Shown here one piece after another: positions 59,206 through 64,000 of a DNA stretch of 64,000 bases (position 1 is the first letter of the stretch; each line of letters begins with the position of its first letter). Position numbers and translations under genes: made by a program. Below the pieces are notes generated by a model that had not been told where the DNA came from, ran no database searches, and worked only from the letters and a program-made list of their open reading frames with translations. Origin of the DNA: Pectinophora gossypiella (Eukaryota > Arthropoda > Insecta > Lepidoptera > Gelechiidae); assembly GCF_024362695.1 (NCBI RefSeq), contig NW_026063243.1, positions 558,001 through 622,000 on the forward strand. Reading direction: 5' to 3'.

Positions 59206-60621
59206 AGCAACTGCGTCTTTCCACAGCAGTGGAAAGAAGCAATTGTAATTGGTATACCAAAGCCTGGGAAACCTAAAAACGAACCTTCGAGTTACCGCCC
59301 CATAAGTCTCCTCAATTCCATGGGGAAGGTTTACGAGCGGCTCATATTTGCTAGATTACGGGACTACGCCGAATCCAATAGTCTTATTCCACCAGAGCAG
59401 TTTGGTTTTAGAACCAAACACTCCTGCGTTCAGCAAGTGCACCGTATTGTTGAACATATCTCTAGTAGATTAAACTTAAAAAAACCTGTCGCTACGGGAG
59501 CGCTCTTCTTCGATGTGGCGAAAGCGTTCGACAAAGTCTGGCACAACGGCTTGATCTACAAGCTTTATTCACTGGGAGTGCCAGACCGTCTCGTGCACAT
59601 CATACGAGACTTCCTCTCAAATCGAACCTTTCGCTACCGCGTGGAAGGGACGCTCTCGTCACCGCACCCTATACATGCCGGAGTCCCACAAGGCTCCGTT
59701 CTCTCCCCTTTACTATTTTCATTGTATACTAGTGACATTCCCAAATCCCCTAATACCGAATTAGCTTTATTTGCGGATGATACAGCCATCTATTCTTCGT
59801 GCCGTGGTCGAGTTATGATGACCGGAATCCTCCAACGCGCGGCCAATGCCTTGGGCAAGTGGTTTCGCAAATGGAGAATCGAGGTAAACCCGGAGAAAAG
59901 TGCAGCGGTGTACTTTTCAAAGGGCTATTATAACACGCCACGGTCACGCCGTCAACTTAAAATCATTAAGATGTTTGGCAAGCCGATCCCTTGGGAGGAG
60001 CAAGTCAAATATCTCGGCGTAGTCTTAGATAGACGTCTTACTTTCAAGGCCCATATCAAACGTGTGCGCGATCGCGCCGCGTTTGTAATGGGCCGTCTTC
60101 ATTGTCTCCTTAACAAGCGAAGTAAATTGTCCCTTAGGAATAAGGTGAAAATCTACACGACTTGCATCCGTCCGATCATGACCTATGCAGGGGTAGTTTT
60201 CGCTCATGCGAGTCCCTCTCAAATCCACCGTCTACAGGTAATACAAAATCGTTTCATGCGGAAAGCCACGGGAGCTCCGTGGTTCCTTCGCAATGAAAAT
60301 CTGCACATTGACCTAGGTCTGCCAACCATTGCCCAATGGCTCAAATTAGCTTCCAAACGTTTTTTCGATTCTGCTCCGCACCACCCGAATCCCCTGGTAG
60401 TTGCGGCTTCCGATTACATCCCGCTTAGGGACGGTACTGAAAAGTATCGGCGTCCGAAGGACGTAATATACGATCCCGACGACCCGATTACCCTAGCCAT
60501 AGAGGCAGCCAATCAGCTCGCGACACCAAACACTTCAGGACCCCGATACCGACCCCGCCGGCGTGGTCGACGATTTCCCTCATTCAGCGCTTATCGCTAT
60601 CGACCCACTAGGGTCGATTAA
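59206..60621 (+). CDS. Jockey ORF2 fragment: reverse transcriptase
   Basis: 471 codons open from the truncation point to TAA 60621, with no native start. RT blocks: WKEAIVIGIPKPGKP, SSYRPISLLNSMGKVYERL, FGFRTKHSCVQQVHRIVEHI, FFDVAKAFDKVWHNGL, HAGVPQGSVLSPLLF and catalytic LFADDTAIY. The C-terminal thumb region retains VKYLGVVLDRRL. The last 40 codons are Arg-rich (RPRRRGRRFP). Endonuclease and ORF1 are missing. These blocks are characteristic of the Jockey clade. The 3' UTR is 60622-60794. Confidence 0.93.
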   Translation, partial: SNCVFPQQWKEAIVIGIPKPGKPKNEPSSYRPISLLNSMGKVYERLIFARLRDYAESNSLIPPEQFGFRTKHSCVQQVHRIVEHISSRLNLKKPVATGALFFDVAKAFDKVWHNGLIYKLYSLGVPDRLVHIIRDFLSNRTFRYRVEGTLSSPHPIHAGVPQGSVLSPLLFSLYTSDIPKSPNTELALFADDTAIYSSCRGRVMMTGILQRAANALGKWFRKWRIEVNPEKSAAVYFSKGYYNTPRSRRQLKIIKMFGKPIPWEEQVKYLGVVLDRRLTFKAHIKRVRDRAAFVMGRLHCLLNKRSKLSLRNKVKIYTTCIRPIMTYAGVVFAHASPSQIHRLQVIQNRFMRKATGAPWFLRNENLHIDLGLPTIAQWLKLASKRFFDSAPHHPNPLVVAASDYIPLRDGTEKYRRPKDVIYDPDDPITLAIEAANQLATPNTSGPRYRPRRRGRRFPSFSAYRYRPTRVD

Positions 60622-60793
60622 TTCTTTCAAATATTTTTCCTCTCAGACGACGCCCTGAGCCGAGGTTCGCGCCCAACTGGGCACCCTCAGGCCTGTTGTC
60701 TTAAATGTTGTACCGGGTGAGAGCCTTCAGCGCTCCCCATTTGTCCGGCCAAGTAGTTAATGCCATCTGCGGCAAATCTATAATAAGTCACGT

Positions 60794-60844
<51 letters not shown>
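59206..60844 (+). mobile_element. 5'-truncated Jockey-clade LINE with 50-A tail
   Basis: 1639 bp. The uninterrupted A tail is at 60795-60844. TCCTACGCAGT (59195-59205) and TCCGACGCAGT (60845-60855) form an 11-bp target duplication with one mismatch. 5' truncation is within the RT domain. The long pure A tail and open frame mark a recent insertion. Confidence 0.92.
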
Positions 60845-60847
<3 letters not shown>

Positions 60848-60874
60848 GACGCAGTTTTTAGCATTGTGCATTTT

Positions 60875-62136
60875 CTGTTAAAAAAAATAATAATGTTAAT
60901 TTATATAATTATATTAACTTTTATTTATAAATATATACATATATATATATTAGGTGATTTCCAAACTACCCAGGAGGTACACCCAGTAGCTCGCTTTTTT
61001 TCATGTGGTTCCCCCGCTAATCGAGGCCGCATCCACCTACTTATATGAGAAGTAGGTTCTATCTAATGAGTTAGCAATAGTCATTCAATAAGCAGAGAAA
61101 TGTGAAAGAAAAAGCAATTTTTAGCTAAGGAATTTAAAATAAAAAGCAATTTTCAGCAATTAGCATGCAATAAGCAAAGCAATTACTCAGTAATTGTCAA
61201 ACATAAGCGAGTTGTATAATTTAAAGATATTATTGACAATAACAAACACGTACCGAGTTTGTTAATACTTACATTGAGTTATCATCGCTAAGTTGACCAA
61301 ATTATTAGTACAGGTTATCACATTCACTATATGAAAATATGTGTTTTTATCAATTGTAACAATGCTTGCATGACCTAACCAACCGTTGGTGTTGTGGACG
61401 CCAATCTTCAAGAGACAAGTGGATGGGTGTGAGGAAAACTGGCAAGATGAACACGTCGGTGTGGGTGCGACTGGTGCACGGGAGAGAAGTGGAGCTAGTT
61501 GGCAGATGGAATTAGGCATCACTCTCTTGCTTCAGTTAAGTTCCACTCAGATCAGGTGGGTTGTCGCATGGATGAACATCGCATGGGTTGGAGTAATTCG
61601 GAGTAGAACTGTCCATGTTGTTCCCTTCATCGTAGGCACTTCAGTGGACTGTGGATCGATCAACAATAGTTACGTGAGTTGGCTGTCAAACCGATATGAC
61701 GTGCCAGCCGAATCTAGCGACCAGGTATGCAGGGGATGGAGGTATCCTGTGGAGTAATCATATCAGCAAAGGTGAAAATGTCGATTGGGAGTGAAATGGA
61801 GGTAGAAGGAGAGCTGCAGTCAACGGTCACGATCTTGCTGTAGATAGACTACATGCTCAGTTTACGTGTAGTTGTAACTGTTCGAAGTTAATTGAAAACG
61901 ATCGATATGCAAATTCCTGTTTAATGAAACAAGTAATAAATGAACAGGCAGGTGTTTTTTCGGTATTTAAACGCTAAGACCGTTGTTTGTTTATTGATTA
62001 GCAGTGGTATGATGAATTCTTGGATACTGATGAATGCTAATAAGTATTTAATACAAAATCACATTCAGAAGCATTAAAAACACATTAAATTAAAGAACGA
62101 AATAATACCATATGAAATATTATTTAATATAATATA
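60875..62136. other. unassigned sequence between the mini-exon locus and the 164-bp satellite
   Basis: AT-rich to about 61380, then a GC-richer stretch to about 61860. A 123-codon plus-strand frame (61386-61757) starts with TTG and an 86-codon minus-strand frame (61262-61522) overlaps it; neither resembles a known protein. Short AGCAATT-like runs occur at 61110-61190. If the mini-exon gene is real, its 5' exons should lie here or beyond. Confidence 0.4.
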
Positions 62137-64000
62137 AAGGATGGAAAGAAGAAATGACAAGAATGCTATTTAGCGTGACATGGCTCTAACCAGATCCACT
62201 GGAAAACATAACACCATATAAAACCTAAGTTTTAGTTTAGCTCATACACGATATTATGTTTTTTGAGGAACCGTCTCATGCGAAACAGTGTTCTATTGAA
62301 AAGTATTGTAAGAAGAAATGCAAAGAACACCATTTAGCGTGACATAGCTCTAACCAGATCCACTGGAAAACATAAAACCATATAAAACCTAAGTTTTTGT
62401 TTAGCTCATACACGATATTATGTTTTTTGAGGAACCGTCTCATGCGAAACAATGTTCTATTGAAAAGTATTGTAAGAAGAAATGCAAAGAACACCATTTA
62501 GCGTGACATAGCTCTAACCAGATCCACTGGAAAACATAATAAAACCATATAAAACCTAAGTTTTTGTTTAGCTCATACACGATATTATGTTTTTTGAGGA
62601 ACCGTTTCATGCGAAACAGTGTTCTATTGAAAAGTATTGTAAGAAGAAATGCAAAGAACACCATTTAGCGTGACATAGCTCTAACCAGATCCACTGGAAA
62701 ACATAACACCATATAAAACCTTAGTTTTTGTTTAGCTCATACACGATATTATGTTTTTTGAGGAACCGTCTCATGCGAAACAGTGTTCTATTGAAAAGTA
62801 TTGTAAGAAGAAATGCAAAGAACACCATTTAGCGTGACATAGCTCTAACCAGATCCACTGGAAAACATAAAACCATATAAAACCTAAGTTTTTGTTTAGC
62901 TCATACACGATATTATGTTTTTTGAGGAACCGTCTCATGCGAAACAGTGTTCTATTGAAAAGTATTGTAAGAAGAAATGCAAAGAACACCATTTAGCGTG
63001 ACAAAGCTCTAACCAGATCCACTGGAAAACATAAAACCATATAAAACCTAAGTTTTTGTTTAGCTCATACACGATATTATGTTTTTTGAGGAACCGTCTC
63101 ATGCGAAACAGTGTTCTATTGAAAAGTATTGTAAGAAGAAATGCAAAGAACACCATTTAGCGTGACATAGCTCTAACCAGATCCACTGGAAAACATAAAA
63201 CCATGTAAAACCCTAAGTTTTAGTTTAGCTCATACACGATATTATGTTTTTTGAGGAACCGTCTCATGCGAAACAGTATTCTATTGAAAAGTATTGTAAG
63301 AAGAAATGCAAAAAACACCATTTAGCGTGACATAGCTCTAACCAGATCCACTGGAAAACATAATAAAACCATATAAAACCTAAGTTTTTGTTTAGCTCAT
63401 ACACGATATTATGTTTTTTGAGGAACCGTTTCATGCGAAACAGTGTTCTATTGAAAAGTATTGTAAGAAGAAATGCAAAGAACACCATTTAGCGTGACAT
63501 AGCTCTAACCAGATCCACTGGAAAACATAACACCATATAAAACCTTAGTTTTTGTTTAGCTCATACACGATATTATGTTTTTTGAGGAACCGTCTCATGC
63601 GAAACAGTGTTCTATTGAAAAGTATTTTAAGAAGAAATGCAAAGAACACCATTTAGCGTGACATAGCTCTAACCAGATCCACTGGAAAACATAAAACCAT
63701 ATAAAACCTAAGTTTTTGTTTAGCTCATACACGATATTATGTTTTTTGAGGAACCGTCTCATGCGAAACAATGTTCTATTAAAAAGTATTGTAAGAAGAA
63801 ATGCAAAGAACACCATTTAGCGTGACATAGCTCTAACCAGATCCACTGGAAAACATAAAACCATATAAAACCTAAGTATTTGTTTAGCTCATACACGATA
63901 TTATGTTTTTTGAGGAACCGTCTCATGCGAAACAATGTTCCATTGAAAAGTATTGTAAGAAGAAATGCAAAGAACACCATTTAGCGTGACATAGCTCTAA
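62137..64000. repeat. 164-168-bp satellite with 824-bp pentameric higher-order repeat
   Basis: About 11 monomers, the array continuing past the window end. Landmark GAGGAACCGTCTCATGCGAA; monomer steps are 164, 167, 164, 164, 165 bp. Private variants recur 824 bp apart: ATAATAAAACC at 62536 and 63360, ACCTTAGTTTTTG at 62717 and 63541. The first monomer (62137-62290) is more diverged, as expected at an array edge. Seventy-odd-codon minus-strand frames in the monomers are by-products. Confidence 0.95.

Larger units (their letters stand above)
59097..60874 (-). pseudogene. tandem mini-exon, copy 7, split by a Jockey LINE
   Basis: The 5' part on the minus strand is 60874-60856 (acceptor TTAACAG|AAAATGCAC, M-H-N-A-K-N-C) and the rest is 59205-59097, ending at a GTACGT donor. 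The LINE 59206-60844 with its target duplication separates them. Even without the LINE the frame has a stop in the same place as copies 1, 3 and 4. Confidence 0.5.

Noticed and set aside
61262..61757. Overlapping frames of 123 (plus) and 86 (minus) codons
   Set aside because: The longer begins with TTG; neither has a domain, and no splice or poly(A) signals support a gene.
62276..63980. 73-74-codon minus-strand frames repeated at 164-bp steps
   Set aside because: They overlap one another and are produced by the satellite monomer.

Overview
The window is eukaryotic, repeat-dominated DNA from an insect, most likely a moth or butterfly. The grounds are BEL/Pao and Ty3/Gypsy retrotransposons, Jockey- and CR1-like LINEs, a tRNA-derived SINE whose tail (CCCAGCAGTGGGACGTATAC) and the RTE-type tail at 5625-5718 are of a kind common in Lepidoptera, and no prokaryotic gene organisation. 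The lineage call is inference. Almost nothing is ordinary host coding sequence; the one plausible non-transposon gene lies on the minus strand at 56.8-60.9 kb.

Layout. 1-809: 3' end of a plus-strand Gypsy-type element with a small basic antisense exon. 1595-5325: a BEL/Pao element (minus) with 212-bp LTRs identical by eye, target duplication CTATG, and an internal deletion removing most of gag, protease and RT. 5625-5718: a 94-bp RTE-type LINE stub with a 13-bp target duplication. 5.8-6.4 and 17.6-18.7 kb: a 134-bp tandem repeat split by an 11.2-kb Gypsy element (6406-17631, minus) with 286-bp LTRs identical by eye and target duplication GCAG. That Gypsy element has an SR-rich gag-pol frame, a plus-strand accessory gene (7636-8157) antisense to pol, and a 3.1-kb LINE inserted exactly at its RT active site. 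18.7-20.9 kb: a 5'-truncated second Gypsy lineage. 21.17-21.5 kb: a SINE.

21.5-56.7 kb: a 35-kb satellite made of about 130-140 copies of a ~254-bp unit, cut into about 22 blocks of 0.6-3.6 kb by a recurring link module (boundary motif, GTCA microsatellite, TA-rich run, GC-rich hairpin). Several recent higher-order duplications of 254, ~761 and 715 bp lie inside it.

56.8-60.9 kb: a minus-strand tandem-exon locus. Seven duplicated mini-exons of 127-138 bp with conserved splice sites lead to a 3' terminal exon with stop codon and poly(A) signal. The locus is interrupted by a 609-bp solo LTR (57966-58574) and a fresh 5'-truncated Jockey LINE with a 50-A tail (59206-60844). 62.1 kb to the window end: a 164-168-bp satellite with an 824-bp pentameric higher-order repeat.

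The order of insertion can be read from the nesting: the 134-bp repeat is older than the Gypsy element, which is older than the LINE in its RT; the exon duplications are older than the solo LTR and the Jockey LINE. The features most worth a second look are the antisense genes and the shared 3'-end hairpin of two different Gypsy elements, the tandem mini-exon gene, and the block architecture of the 35-kb satellite.
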